64,000 bases of DNA from Rhizobium sp. CCGE 510 (GCF_000292525.1 NZ_AEYF01000053.1:1-64000); one strand, 5' to 3'; shown: positions 51,781 to 61,304, counted from the first letter of the stretch. The notes: generated by a model not told the origin, from the sequence alone. Made by a program: numbers and translations.

Positions 51781-53322
51781 CTAGCGGGTCAGGTCGTAAG
51801 AATAGTCCGTCACACCCGGCTCGCTCGTCTCGCGATCGAGCGTGTCGAAGATCTTGTCGAGGATCGTCGTCACGACGCGCAGGCCGCCCTGGTAGCCCAT
51901 GAGCGGGAAACGGTGATGATGGTGCCGGTCGAATATCGGAAAGCTCAGCCGGATCAATGGGGTGCCGGTGTCGCGCTCAAGATACTTGCCATAGGAATTG
52001 CCGATCATAAGATCTACCGGCTCGGTAAAGAGCAGCGAGCGCAACGCCCACAGGTCCTTGCCCGCCCAGACCTGGGAAGCCTTGCCGAAGGGCGAGGATG
52101 CGAGCAACGCCTTCATCTCGGCTTCCCAGGCCGACGTGCCGTTGGTAGCAAGGCAGTGGGTCGGCTCACCGCCGGTTTCCAAGACAAACCGGGCAACAGC
52201 GTAGACGAAGTCAGGATCGCCGTAGATCGCGTATTTCTTCCCGTGCAGCCAGGCCTGGCTATCTGCCATAGCGTCGACGAGACGGCCGCGCTCCAGGCCG
52301 AGTGCCGGAGGAATTTCCTTGCCGGTAATCTCCGAGACCTTCATCAGGAATTCATCGGTCGCCTGGACACCCAGCGGATAATGGAACGAGGCCGTAGCCT
52401 GACCGACCTCCTTGCAATATTCCAGCGTTTTGCGCGTGTTATAGTGCTGCAGCGACAGGGTCGCTTCGGCGTTCAACGCCGTTTTCACGTCCTCGATCTT
52501 CGTGCCGCCGTCATACATGCGGTACGTGCCGTCAGACGGCGTGTCGAACTGGTCGGAGGCATCCTGGATGAAGATGTAGGATACGCCCATCATGTCGAGC
52601 AGGCGCTTCAGTTCGCGGTTGTTGCCGACGCAGAAGCCGTCGAAGCCGGGAATGATGTTGATGGCTTGAGCAACCTCCTTCCGCTCGTTGCCTTTCCAGA
52701 AGTTCTCCAGAATGCCCTTGATCATGCCGTCATAGCCATCGACGTGGCTGCCGACGAAGGCAGGCGTGTGGGCAAAAGGAACATCGAAGTCGTGCGGGAC
52801 CGATCCTTCGTTCTTTGCGTTTTCGATGAAGCTGTGGAGATCGTCTCCAATGACTTCGGCCATGCAGGTGGTCGAGACGGCGATCATCTTCGGATCGTAG
52901 AGCTTGTATGTATTGGCGAGCCCGTCGATCATGTTCTTCAACCCGCCGAACACCGCCGCGTCCTCCGTCATCGAGGACGAGACCGCCGATGAAGGCTCCT
53001 TGAAGTGACGCGACAGATGCGAACGGTAATAGGCGACGCAGCCCTGGCTGCCGTGGACGAAGGACATCGTTTGCTCAAAGCCTGCGGCTGCGAAGACGGC
53101 ACCGAGCGGCTGGCAGGCTTTGGCCGGGTTCACGACCAGGGCTTTGCGGCCCAGGTTCTTTTCGCGATACTCCCAGGTCTTCGTGAAGTCGTTTTGATCG
53201 GCAACGACCTGATCCGGGTGGGGGCATTCGAAATTGGCTTTCTTCTCGGCGAGCATCTGCCTGTATTCCGGCTCGCGGAACAGGGGAGCATGGTCGAGAA
53301 CTTTTTCCGCCGACTGCGGCAT
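51781..53322 (-). CDS. nifK: Nitrogenase MoFe protein beta subunit
   Basis: 513 residues. The P-cluster Cys ligands lie in NPAKACQPLGAVFAAAGFEQ and FVHGSQGCVAYYRSHLSRHF, with VSTTCMAEVIGDDLHSFIEN following. The C-terminus ends SEPGVTDYSYDLTR, as normal. The start at 53322 (MPQSAEKVLDHAPLF) has AAGGTG upstream; the frame extends to 53376 without support. Partner of NifD in the alpha2-beta2 MoFe protein. Intact. Confidence 0.97.
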   Translation of the reverse strand: MPQSAEKVLDHAPLFREPEYRQMLAEKKANFECPHPDQVVADQNDFTKTWEYREKNLGRKALVVNPAKACQPLGAVFAAAGFEQTMSFVHGSQGCVAYYRSHLSRHFKEPSSAVSSSMTEDAAVFGGLKNMIDGLANTYKLYDPKMIAVSTTCMAEVIGDDLHSFIENAKNEGSVPHDFDVPFAHTPAFVGSHVDGYDGMIKGILENFWKGNERKEVAQAINIIPGFDGFCVGNNRELKRLLDMMGVSYIFIQDASDQFDTPSDGTYRMYDGGTKIEDVKTALNAEATLSLQHYNTRKTLEYCKEVGQATASFHYPLGVQATDEFLMKVSEITGKEIPPALGLERGRLVDAMADSQAWLHGKKYAIYGDPDFVYAVARFVLETGGEPTHCLATNGTSAWEAEMKALLASSPFGKASQVWAGKDLWALRSLLFTEPVDLMIGNSYGKYLERDTGTPLIRLSFPIFDRHHHHRFPLMGYQGGLRVVTTILDKIFDTLDRETSEPGVTDYSYDLTR

Positions 53323-53443
53323 AGTAAGCACCTTTCTTTTCATCGCGCCGCACCGGTGGCGGCAATGGGATGTCATCTGTCACGAGTGCGGATCAAGGCG
53401 ATGGAAGTGCCTGGCCTGCCCCCTCCCAAGACAGGCCAAGCTC

Positions 53444-54946
53444 TCATTCGGCCGCAACCGCCTCAGCTGGCGCGGCCTTTTTTTTCCAGGGGACGTCGTA
53501 GAGATCCCACACCGGATTATTGATGGCCAGATCCATGTCGCGGGCGAATATGGCAAAGCCGTCATAGCCGTGATACGGGCCCGAATAATCCCAGGAGTGC
53601 ATCTGGCGGAAGGGGATGCCCATCTTCTGCACCGGATACTTCTCTTTGATGCCGGACCCAACAAGGTCGGGGCGGATGCCTTCGATGAACTTTTCCAGCT
53701 CGTAACCGGTCACGTCGTCATAGATCAGCGTACCCTTGTTCACATAATGGCCGGTGCGCTGATAGTCGTCGTTGTGGGCGAACTCGTAGCCGGTGCCGAC
53801 GATCCGCATGCCGAGGTCCTCATAGGCCGTGATGACGTGGCGAGGACGCAGGCCGCCGACATAGAGCATCACCGTCTTGCCTTCGAGGCGCGGCCGGTAC
53901 TTGTCGACGACAGCATCGACCAGGGGCCGGTACTTGGTGATGACAGCCTCGGTCTTGTCGACGATTTCCGGACCGAAGTGCTTGGCTATTTCGCGCAGGG
54001 AGGTTTCGATCTGGGACGGACCAAAGAAATTGTATTCCATCCACGGGATGCCGTACTTTTCCTCCATGTGCCGACAGATGTAGTTCATCGAGCGGTAGCA
54101 GTGGATGAGGTTGAGCTTGGCCTTTGGCGCGCGCTCGACCTCAGCGAGCGTGGCATCACCCGACCAGTTGCCGACCACGCGCAGCCCCACCTCCTCCAAT
54201 AGAATGCGCGTAGCCCACGCGTCGCCACCGATATTGTAGTCGCCGACGACGTTGACGTCATAAGGGCCGGTCTCGAACTCGACTTCGTTCTTGTCGAAAA
54301 CCCAGTCACGGATGGCGTCGTTGGCGATGTGGTGGCCGAGCGATTGCGAGACGCCGCGGAAGCCCTCGCAGCGCACCGGCACGATCGTCTTTTCGTGCTC
54401 CTTGGCCTTCTTGCGCGACACCGCCTCAATGTCGTCGCCAATCAGCCCGATCGGGCATTCCGACTGCACGCTGATGCCGTTGTTGAGGGGGAAAAGCGCC
54501 TCGATCTCGTCGATGACCTGTTCAAGCTTCTTGTCGCCGCCGAACACGATGTCCTTTTCCTGGAAGTCTGAGGTGAACTGCAGCGTCACGAACGTGTCGA
54601 TGCCCGTCAGGCCGACGTAGTAGTTGCGGCGTTGCGACCAGGAATAATGACCGCAACCGACCGGCCCGTGCGAGATGTGGACCATGTCCTTGACCGGCCC
54701 CCATACCACGCCTTTGGAGCCGGCATAGGCGCAGCCGCGGATCGTCATCACGCCCGGAATGGACTTGATGTTCGATTTGACGTCGCATTCGGAAAGCGCC
54801 TTCGGCTCATCGCCAGGCTCGTCGCCGCTCGTTGCGACGCTGAGGTGCTTCTTGCGGCGCTTTGCCGCCTTGTCTGGATATTGCGCTAACACTTCCGCAA
54901 TGAGCTTTTCATGCAAAACGCTGTCATTCTCGTAATCAAGGCTCAT
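53444..54946 (-). CDS. nifD: Nitrogenase MoFe protein alpha subunit
   Basis: 500 residues. P-cluster Cys in RGCAYAGSKGVVWGPVKDMV, HGPVGCGHYSW and SECPIGLIGDDIEAVSRKK; FeMo-cofactor Cys in LIHCYRSMNYICRHMEEKYG; homocitrate/cofactor His in QMHSWDYSGPYHGYDGFAIF. All key residues are present, so it should be functional. It is followed by nifK after about 120 bases and preceded by nifH with a strong hairpin in between. Confidence 0.98.
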   Translation of the reverse strand: MSLDYENDSVLHEKLIAEVLAQYPDKAAKRRKKHLSVATSGDEPGDEPKALSECDVKSNIKSIPGVMTIRGCAYAGSKGVVWGPVKDMVHISHGPVGCGHYSWSQRRNYYVGLTGIDTFVTLQFTSDFQEKDIVFGGDKKLEQVIDEIEALFPLNNGISVQSECPIGLIGDDIEAVSRKKAKEHEKTIVPVRCEGFRGVSQSLGHHIANDAIRDWVFDKNEVEFETGPYDVNVVGDYNIGGDAWATRILLEEVGLRVVGNWSGDATLAEVERAPKAKLNLIHCYRSMNYICRHMEEKYGIPWMEYNFFGPSQIETSLREIAKHFGPEIVDKTEAVITKYRPLVDAVVDKYRPRLEGKTVMLYVGGLRPRHVITAYEDLGMRIVGTGYEFAHNDDYQRTGHYVNKGTLIYDDVTGYELEKFIEGIRPDLVGSGIKEKYPVQKMGIPFRQMHSWDYSGPYHGYDGFAIFARDMDLAINNPVWDLYDVPWKKKAAPAEAVAAE

Positions 54947-55007
54947 GGGCCCCTGCCCCTTTCAAGGTTCGGGTTATGTCGTCGTCGACGAAGCGTCTTT
55001 CGTGGAA

Positions 55008-55037
55008 GGACGCGCTGGCTCAAGGGCCAGCGCGTCC
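55008..55037. terminator. Intercistronic hairpin nifH-nifD
   Basis: GGACGCGCTGGC and GCCAGCGCGTCC form a perfect 12-bp GC-rich stem with a 6-base loop, placed 16 bases after the nifH stop. A hairpin here is common in rhizobial nif operons and is thought to protect the nifH 3' end and so raise NifH relative to NifDK. Confidence 0.6.
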
Positions 55038-55052
55038 TGTCGACAGCGGCAG

Positions 55053-55946
55053 TTATTGAGCCGCAGCCACCGCTGACTCCTTGGCCTGTAGTTCGGCCAG
55101 CATCTGCTCGTCGCTCTTCATGATGCCGAAGTCGAGCAGCATGTCTTCGAGCTCTTCCATGGTAATCGGGGTCGGAATGGTCCCTTGGCCCGAATTGGCA
55201 TGGATCTTCTCGGCTAGCGCCCGATATTCCCCGGCCTGCTTGGAGTCCGGCGCGTACTGGATCACCGTCATCTTCCTGAGCTCGGCGTGCTGGACGATGT
55301 TGTCACGCGGCACAAAGTGGATGAGCTTGGAATTGAGCCTGGCAGCCAGCGCCTCGGAGAGGTCGAGCTCGCGGTCCGTCTGGCGCTCGTTACAGATCAG
55401 GCCGCCGAGCCGCACGCCGCCGGAATGGGCATATTTCAGGATGCCCTTGGCGATGTTGTTGGCGGCATAGAGCGCCATCATCTCGCCGGACATCACGATG
55501 TAGATCTCCTGGGCCTTGTTCTCACGGATCGGCATCGCGAAACCACCGCACACCACATCGCCAAGCACGTCATAGGAGACGTAGTCGACATCGTCATAAG
55601 CGCCGTTCTCCTCGAGGAAATTGATCGAGGTGATGACGCCGCGCCCGGCGCAGCCGACGCCCGGTTCCGGACCGCCGGACTCCACGCACTTGATGCCTCT
55701 GTAGCCGGTCTTGAGCACGTCCTCGAGTTCGAGGTCTTCCACCGAACCTTCCTGCGCTGCCAGATGCAGAACCGTGTCCTGTGCTTTGGCGTTCAGGATC
55801 AGCCGGGTGGAGTCGGCTTTCGGGTCGCATCCGACGATCAGGATCTTCTGCCCGAGGTCGACAAGCGCTGCGAGCGTATTTTGGGAGGTGGTGGACTTGC
55901 CGATCCCCCCTTTGCCGTAAAATGCGATTTGACGCAAATCTGACAT
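55053..55946 (-). CDS. nifH: Nitrogenase iron protein (dinitrogenase reductase)
   Basis: 297 residues from ATG 55946 (MSDLRQIAFYGKGGIGKSTT, Walker A). The [4Fe-4S] ligands lie in GGPEPGVGCAGRGVITSINF and VLGDVVCGGFAMPIRENKAQ; the Arg in GCAGRG is the site of ADP-ribosylation in organisms that regulate NifH that way. The dimer delivers electrons to NifDK with ATP hydrolysis. A sigma-54 promoter and NifA site lie upstream. The frame extends to 56054 but that part overlaps the promoter and is discarded. Confidence 0.98.
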   Translation of the reverse strand: MSDLRQIAFYGKGGIGKSTTSQNTLAALVDLGQKILIVGCDPKADSTRLILNAKAQDTVLHLAAQEGSVEDLELEDVLKTGYRGIKCVESGGPEPGVGCAGRGVITSINFLEENGAYDDVDYVSYDVLGDVVCGGFAMPIRENKAQEIYIVMSGEMMALYAANNIAKGILKYAHSGGVRLGGLICNERQTDRELDLSEALAARLNSKLIHFVPRDNIVQHAELRKMTVIQYAPDSKQAGEYRALAEKIHANSGQGTIPTPITMEELEDMLLDFGIMKSDEQMLAELQAKESAVAAAQ

Positions 55947-56020
55947 ATCGCCTTCCTTCTTTCGTTCCATCCATCGCTGAGTAAAAGGCCGGCAGCTCGC
56001 GCCGCCTCCCATGGCAATCT

Positions 56021-56035
56021 TCAAAACCCGTGCCA
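56021..56035 (-). promoter_or_regulatory. nifH sigma-54 promoter
   Basis: The minus strand reads TGGCACGGGTTTTGA, the -24/-12 pattern TGGCAC-N5-TTGC with A for the last base, 75 bases upstream of the nifH ATG. Confidence 0.85.
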
Positions 56036-56127
56036 TGTGGGCCGATCGAGCCAAAGAAAAGATCTCTTTGGTTGGGTTTCAGGAAGTTAGCCCGAGCCAG
56101 CACAGGAAACTGGCCAACCAACCCCAA

Positions 56128-56143
56128 TGTCGCCGACAAGACA
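56128..56143. promoter_or_regulatory. NifA upstream activator sequence of nifH
   Basis: TGT-CGCCGACAAG-ACA is an exact TGT-N10-ACA site about 95-110 bases upstream of the -24 element, the expected position for NifA. Confidence 0.85.
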
Positions 56144-56149
56144 AAGCCG

Positions 56150-56890
56150 ACAGACGGTGTCGTAAGGGCATCACTTGCACCGCTAGGTCGACCGCGCGGC
56201 AGGGCGACCGCGACTATCAGCAGGATCAAACGAAGCTCCGAAAACTGGAGACAATCGCACCCAGCTCCCAATCGAAAAATGGTGAAGCTTTCGATCCCGC
56301 AAAACGTCGAGGGCGATCAAATCGCGAACAGTATTGAATAGGCCCGTCCTGCGCCCGAGCTTCTTTCTTGAGTGGAAGACGCCTCGCGACTTGATCATCG
56401 GGCAGTTTCCGCCCCTGCCAGGTCGCCCACGAACGGTAAGCCCGCCAGGGAACGACAAACTTTCCGCAATATTGCTCGGCCCCAAACCGCTCAGGAATGG
56501 CGCGGAAGTGTTGCACGGCTGCCCAGCCGGCGTGGACAAAAGTTCTTCAAATAGAAACCGCCGCTCAAGCTCACCACGCCCCGCAGCGACGGCAGCTCCT
56601 TTGCAATCGTTGGAAGCAAACAAAGCCTGGTCGCCCGGGCTACAGGGACTCGATCAACTGACTGCGAACCGCCGAATCTTGTGTTCGCCTTGAGGAATCT
56701 GCGACACCCACTCTGTCGCTCGGTCGAGCAACCAGCTTGACCGACGACGGCTGCATTCGAGGACGAATAGCGTGTCGCCGAACGCTCGTTGCGCGATTCC
56801 CTCAATGGATAAACTTCGCTAGTTCCAACGCCGCGGCCGGACATGGGGCAACCATTGCTCGATTGACCCCCTGTCTCCAACTTAAGTGGC
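56150..56890. other. Unassigned stretch upstream of nifH
   Basis: Several overlapping ORFs exist on the minus strand (56183-56623, 56491-56964) but their translations show no domain or family. They may include the decayed continuation of the peptide/leader-binding cassette that ends at 56891, but I cannot align them to any partner enzyme. Confidence 0.35.
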
Positions 56891-57175
56891 TCAGCTCTCT
56901 TCAATGAGCCCACAGCTAGCAAGGGCAGAGACGAAATCGTGAACGTCGCATTTGGTGACGTCATACCGTTCTGCTTTAAGCTCGCTCAGTATCCTTGGTA
57001 GTGTATGCTCGCCGTCCAGTTTCGAAACCAAACCGGCGACCCAAGGCGGAGGAGATTGGATGATCTTTCTTGATTTCCGGGATTCCTTCCCGATCCAGAT
57101 ACTCCCGTCCTCGGCTACAAACACCTGATGAGAACGCTTTAATAACGGCTTAAAGTAGTGCACGAGGGACCTCAC
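56891..57175 (-). CDS. Small protein resembling a RiPP leader-binding (RRE) domain
   Basis: 94 residues from a GTG at 57175 that overlaps the stop of the preceding peptide gene (GTGA). It reads MRSLVHYFKPLLKRSHQVFV, AEDGSIWIGKESRKS, then PPPWVAGLVSKLDGEHTLPR and ILSELKAERYDVTKCDVHDF, ending in LASCGLIEES. The order of three short strands (VFV, SIWIG) followed by helices with LDG-x-x-T-x-x-I and a C-terminal L-x-x-x-GLIE is that of the winged-helix domains at the start of TOMM cyclodehydratase partner proteins and of PqqD-like chaperones, which hold precursor peptides. The match is by pattern only. No modifying enzyme is recognisable next to it. Confidence 0.5.
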   Translation of the reverse strand: MRSLVHYFKPLLKRSHQVFVAEDGSIWIGKESRKSRKIIQSPPPWVAGLVSKLDGEHTLPRILSELKAERYDVTKCDVHDFVSALASCGLIEES

Positions 57176-57306
57176 TCGGTACGAGGGGCGACATCGCACC
57201 TGAATTTGCAGCCGGGACAGACACACCGTCGCCCTTGTTGCAGTTTGGCGTCTTCTTCGCCAATGGCAGAACCGCGGTGGACGGTCCGAAACATAATGCC
57301 GTTCAT
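57172..57306 (-). CDS. 44-residue Cys-rich peptide, possible RiPP precursor
   Basis: The ATG at 57306 is preceded by GAGGAGG at an ideal distance, and the stop overlaps the GTG start of the next gene, so this small ORF is very probably translated. The peptide has a polar N-terminal part (MNGIMFRTVHRGSAIGEEDA, KLQQGRR) and a compact C-terminal part with four Cys in a C-x-C-x2-C-x3-C pattern (CVCPGCKFRCDVAPRTE). A leader/core layout with a basic GRR junction suits a modified peptide; a small metal-binding (zinc or iron-sulfur) protein is the main alternative. It is too short for usual gene calling. Confidence 0.55.
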   Translation of the reverse strand: MNGIMFRTVHRGSAIGEEDAKLQQGRRCVCPGCKFRCDVAPRTE

Positions 57307-57499
57307 GCTCTTTTCCTCCTCTTCGAGCCTTTCATTTGGCCCAACCCATCGCTGGCGATTTTCCAGTTTGTTAAGAAGTATCCCTTAAGGCGGCTTCGGG
57401 AGGCCCATACGGTCGTATGAAGCCCCACTTCACGATTACGGTCGACTCGGCGACCAATTGCTGACAAACAAAACTCCAATCCCTCGGCATGTGGGAGAT

Positions 57500-57514
57500 C
57501 CAAAAATCGTGCCA
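57500..57514 (-). promoter_or_regulatory. Sigma-54-like promoter before the peptide gene
   Basis: The minus strand reads TGGCACGATTTTTGG, matching TGGCAC-N5-TTGC except the final base, 194 bases upstream of the peptide ATG. No TGT-N10-ACA site was found nearby, so NifA control is uncertain. Confidence 0.4.
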
Positions 57515-58362
57515 GCTGCGAAAAGAGCCTCAGAAAAAGATTTCCGATTTGTTCAGAGCCTAAGATGCGACTGCATCAACAGCGCCCGAACAATATCGCG
57601 TCGCGTTTCAACAAATCGGCAGCGCCGCATGCGCGCCAATCAACCGCAGACGAGGGAGAAAACTCCGAGCAGCTCCGGCGGTGTTCTGGTACTTGCGCAC
57701 CTAGAGGCAGGCGCAAGCAGGACGGGCGGTTCTGGCTCCTCGCTGTTGCAATTGGTCTATAAGATTGGAGAAATTCACAATGAGCAGCCGCGCATGACGA
57801 ATGTCGTGAGATCCATTAAATGCAGTTTGGTCGGGACCATAGCGCCGGCCGCCCTGCGAATGACACAGTCGGCGGGGGAGCAGCCTACAGGAATTGCAAT
57901 GCGCGACCGCGGTCCGCCGCCAAACGCGAGCGGAGGTCGGCACTTCCGCATTTCTCGATTCGATTGACGCGATGTCCAACATTTCCTCTTCTAGGCGTGC
58001 CGCAACGGGAATAAGCCGAGAACGACCTTTAGGCCCTGCCGTTGGGCAGCAGGCAACGTCGTCCTGTTCCCCTGCTGTTTGGCGCATCTCGCCGGAAACG
58101 GCGGACGTGTCGACCGCAGCGGGTAATCGGGACACCTGCCAGCCGAGAGTGAGTGCCAAGCGTGTTGCGGGTGCAGCGGTAGGCCGGCCCACGAAGACCG
58201 ACCAGAGGTTTCTTCGATCGGTGGGCGCCCAGGCAAAGGGCCTTTGTGGTCGATGTCTTGGGGTCGAAGACAAGGATCTCAGGGTCATCTAGCTTCGAGG
58301 GGGGATCTATTGCGGTTATCCCTTCGTAATTTTGATCGCAGAGCACACCGCCGAAAAAGCAG
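57515..58362. other. Unassigned stretch between the peptide gene and the monooxygenase
   Basis: Long open frames occur on both strands (57458-57967 plus, 57701-58288 minus, 58029-58346 minus), but none shows a domain or a good ribosome binding site, and they overlap one another. A minus-strand frame beginning LCDQNYEGITAIDPPSKLDD right after the monooxygenase stop could be the start of an unknown or decayed gene. Confidence 0.35.
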
Positions 58363-59427
58363 TTACTCTGCCACGTCAGGCCGATGCCCGAGCGATTTGT
58401 TGACCTCCGGGATGATCTTGTCTCCCCAGAGCTCGATCTGCCGCAGCATCGTCTTCTGGTCGAAATCTCCCATTTGGGTCTGGATCGCGATCTGGGTTGG
58501 TTTCACGATATCTATCTCTTCCAGTAGCCGATCGATGACGCGATTGACGCTACCAATCGGCAGGTTCTCGCGCATCGTCTCGAAGGAGAGGTCCTGCCGC
58601 GTCGGTGTTTCATGCAGCAGATAGCCATCCAGGCTTTGCTGGCGGCGCAGAAGCAATACTTCGGAAAGCCGCCGTTGGAAGCGGGCATTATCGAGATAGC
58701 TGTTGATCTCCGCCTCCTCATCGCTGGCATAGCAGTAGCGTAGCAGTGATATCTTCGCGTCCGAAACATTCTTCCCTTTAGAAATTGCGGCTTCTTCGAT
58801 GCGTTCGCGCAGCACGCTCAAACTGTCCAAGCCGTCGTGGAATGCTGTGATCAACAGATTGTGTCCCTCACGATAGGCCCGCCCCATGCTGTTTCCGGAC
58901 GCCGTAGCGATCCAGATTGGCAGCATTGGCCTCTGGACCGAGCGGACGGAAATCGCTGTCGGAGGTATCTTTTCGAACCGTCCGTCGTGCTCGAAGATCC
59001 TCTGATTGAGACCCTTGACAAGAATGTCCAAACATTCCGAAAAAACAGCCGGCGCCTCTTCGACATTGACGCCGAAGCGCTCGAACTCGAACTGCTGGTA
59101 TCCACAGCCGACGCCGAGCTCGAGCCGGCCGTTGGAAACGATATCGGCCAATCCAATCTCGGAGAGCAGGCGAAGCGGTTGATAGAGCGGTAACACACAG
59201 ACGGCGGTGCCGAGGCGAATGATGCTCGTCAGGGCGGCGCAGTGCGCCACCATCATCAAGGGCGACGGAACCAGGCTGTAATTGTTGAAGTGATGCTCGG
59301 CAAACCATGCAGTTTGGAAGCCAGCTTGCTCTGAAAGAACTACCTGTTCGATGGAGTTGCGGATGATCTCGTCGGACGATTGATGATAACCGCGCCGCGC
59401 GGCCAGGAGGAACGTTGCAAATTCCAT
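58363..59427 (-). CDS. Luciferase-like (LLM class) flavin-dependent monooxygenase
   Basis: About 354 residues with the bacterial luciferase TIM-barrel pattern: MEFATFLLAARRGYHQSSDE, EQAGFQTAWFAEHHFNNYSL, PSPLMMVAHCAALTSIIRLG, VLPLYQPLRLLSEIGLADIV and GRLELGVGCGYQQFEFERFG. It would use reduced FMN and O2 to oxidise a small substrate. The start at 59427 follows AAAGGAATCATC; the longer frame to 59469 is not needed. Last gene of the P450-ferredoxin-SnoaL-SDR cluster. Similar P450/SDR/monooxygenase sets are known beside nifH on other symbiosis plasmids (the y4v genes of strain NGR234); the pathway product is not known to me. Confidence 0.87.
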   Translation of the reverse strand: MEFATFLLAARRGYHQSSDEIIRNSIEQVVLSEQAGFQTAWFAEHHFNNYSLVPSPLMMVAHCAALTSIIRLGTAVCVLPLYQPLRLLSEIGLADIVSNGRLELGVGCGYQQFEFERFGVNVEEAPAVFSECLDILVKGLNQRIFEHDGRFEKIPPTAISVRSVQRPMLPIWIATASGNSMGRAYREGHNLLITAFHDGLDSLSVLRERIEEAAISKGKNVSDAKISLLRYCYASDEEAEINSYLDNARFQRRLSEVLLLRRQQSLDGYLLHETPTRQDLSFETMRENLPIGSVNRVIDRLLEEIDIVKPTQIAIQTQMGDFDQKTMLRQIELWGDKIIPEVNKSLGHRPDVAE

Positions 59428-59678
59428 GATGATTCCTTTTGCGGCAGATTTGCGACCGGGGTTCGCCAACTAGAAGTGGCGTGTCGGTTATCCGCTCCTC
59501 ACCCCGCTCACCGAAACGGCAAACTCAGAAAGCTCGAACGCGTCCGTCTGTTTCGCTTCTCGATGAATGCAGTGCCTCGATCGGAAGCGCTCTGGGAGCA
59601 TCGTGCACCGGAGTTGCTCTCCTACGACATTGTCGGCTCCGATGGGCCGCAGCCGGCTGTTTGGTGGATAGTCGACGA

Positions 59679-61249
59679 TCATTGTGCAGCCTTCGCTAAA
59701 TGATGAAGTTCGCCGGCAAATGCCGCATCCCCGGCCGAGGTCCACCCGCCGTCAACGTAAAGGGTAGAGCCGGTCACGTACGATGCGTCAGACGATGCAA
59801 GGAAGAACGCTGCGTCAGCGACGTCTTCCGGCCGTCCCATCCTTCCCATCGGGATGCGCCGCCTGATTGCTTTCGGATCGACGTGGCCGAGTTTTTGCAT
59901 GTTCGCGACGGCAGGCGTGTGTATGTAGCCCGGAGCGACGGTGGCTGTGCGAATGCCAACCGGACCAATGCGTCAGGATTTCCACGCCCGCTCCGGAAGC
60001 ATCGTAGGCGTGGCGCGGTGCAAAGGGCAGTAATGTGTTGTTCGGTCCCAGATTTAAGATAAGGCTTCCCGGACGCATTACCTTGATCGCCTCGCGCGCA
60101 GGTGAAGGCGCCGGTGAGATTCACATCGAGTACGGGCTCGATCTCTGTCGGCATTTGTTCGACCTCTGACACATGATTGTTGGCCGCATTATTGACGAGG
60201 ACGCCTAGCCGGCCGAAGTGCCTTCGCAATTCCTCGAACAGCGCCACCACGTCACTTTCGACGGCGATGTCAACGGACCTCGCGATATGCTTGCCACCGA
60301 GGAAACCGGTAAGCTCTGCCGCTGCAGCGCCATCTTTGTCGGCAATTACAAGCGCGTCGCCGTTTTCCGCAAAGCGGCGCACAACGGCAGCGCCTATGCA
60401 GTCCGCCCCGCCCATGACAAGCGCAATTCGCGCGGTGGAGTGCTCGGCAGGAGGGAAGAGTTCGGCTCGTGGCGTCCCGGGCACTGGCGGGTGCGCCTCG
60501 CCCGGTTGATTGAAAGATCTCCAGCCACCGTCGACGGTCAGCACAGACCCGGTGATGTAACTCGCTTGCGCGCTGGCGAGAAAGCGCACCGCTCGGGCAA
60601 TTTCGTCTGGACGCGCCACGCGACCCATTGGCACCCGGCTGCGCACCGCGGCGAGGTCTATCTTGCCCGCGCGTTCAAGTTCCGAAACCATCGGCGTGCG
60701 TACGTACCCGGGTGCTACCGCCGTAACGCGAATGCCGCACGACGCAAACTGCCATGCCAGCGATTTCGTGAACGAGATCAGGCCCGCCTTCGAGGCAGCG
60801 TAGGCGTTGCGTTTGGGATTGCCGAGCACGCCGGCCAGCGAGGCGACATTGACGATGACAGCGCCTGAGCTCATCCGTCGCGCTGCTTCGCGGGCCATTG
60901 CAATGGGCCCAATCAGATTTACTGCCAAGATGCGTCGGAAGCCGTCGATAGTCGTATCAACGGTCGCAGCCATAGTAGGGCCTATGGCCGCGTTGTTGAC
61001 GAGCACACCGATTTGCCCGAATTGTCGTTCGATCCGATCATAAAGCGCAGGGATATCCTCCTCTCGCGAGACATCGAACTCTAGCCCAAGATGGGCCGGC
61101 CCGAGACCACGGGCCAGTTCAAGCCCGCCGCTGCCAGGCAGGTCCACGGCGACGACAGTATCCCCGCCTGCGGCAAGAGTGTCCACCAGGGCACGGCCTA
61201 TCCCGCCCGCAGCGCCTGTGATGATGACGATACGTCCGGCTTGTTTCAT
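59679..61249 (-). pseudogene. Tandem (double-domain) short-chain dehydrogenase, second half frameshifted
   Basis: The first SDR domain is intact: RIVIITGAAGGIGRALVDTL (cofactor loop), GVLVNNAAIGPTMA, then NVASLAGVLGNPKRNAYAAS with the Tyr-x-x-x-Lys at YAASKAG, and GSVLTVDGGWRSF. A linker leads into a second domain (RIALVMGGADCIGAAVVRRF, LGVLVNNAANNH, LDVNLTGAFTCA), after which the frame is lost. Its continuation appears in two other frames: RPGSLILNLGPNNTLLPFAP (about 60078-59990) and KAIRRRIPMGRMGRPEDVAD ... GSTLYVDGGWTSAGD to 59679. Two frameshifts therefore break the second domain. The first domain could still be made as a truncated protein. Confidence 0.82.
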
Positions 61250-61304
61250 GAGATAAAAGCTCCCTGACCAACGTTGACGATCTCGAGGCATGAATCCTGA
61301 TCGA

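Noticed and set aside
56183..56623. Minus-strand ORF upstream of nifH as a possible modifying enzyme for the peptide
   Set aside because: I could not match it to any RiPP enzyme (cyclodehydratase, lanthipeptide synthase, radical SAM, transglutaminase) and it overlaps the nifH activator region.
57701..58288. 195-codon minus-strand ORF between the peptide gene and the monooxygenase
   Set aside because: No domain and low-complexity Arg/Ala/Pro content; it overlaps two other open frames. Kept only as an unassigned region.
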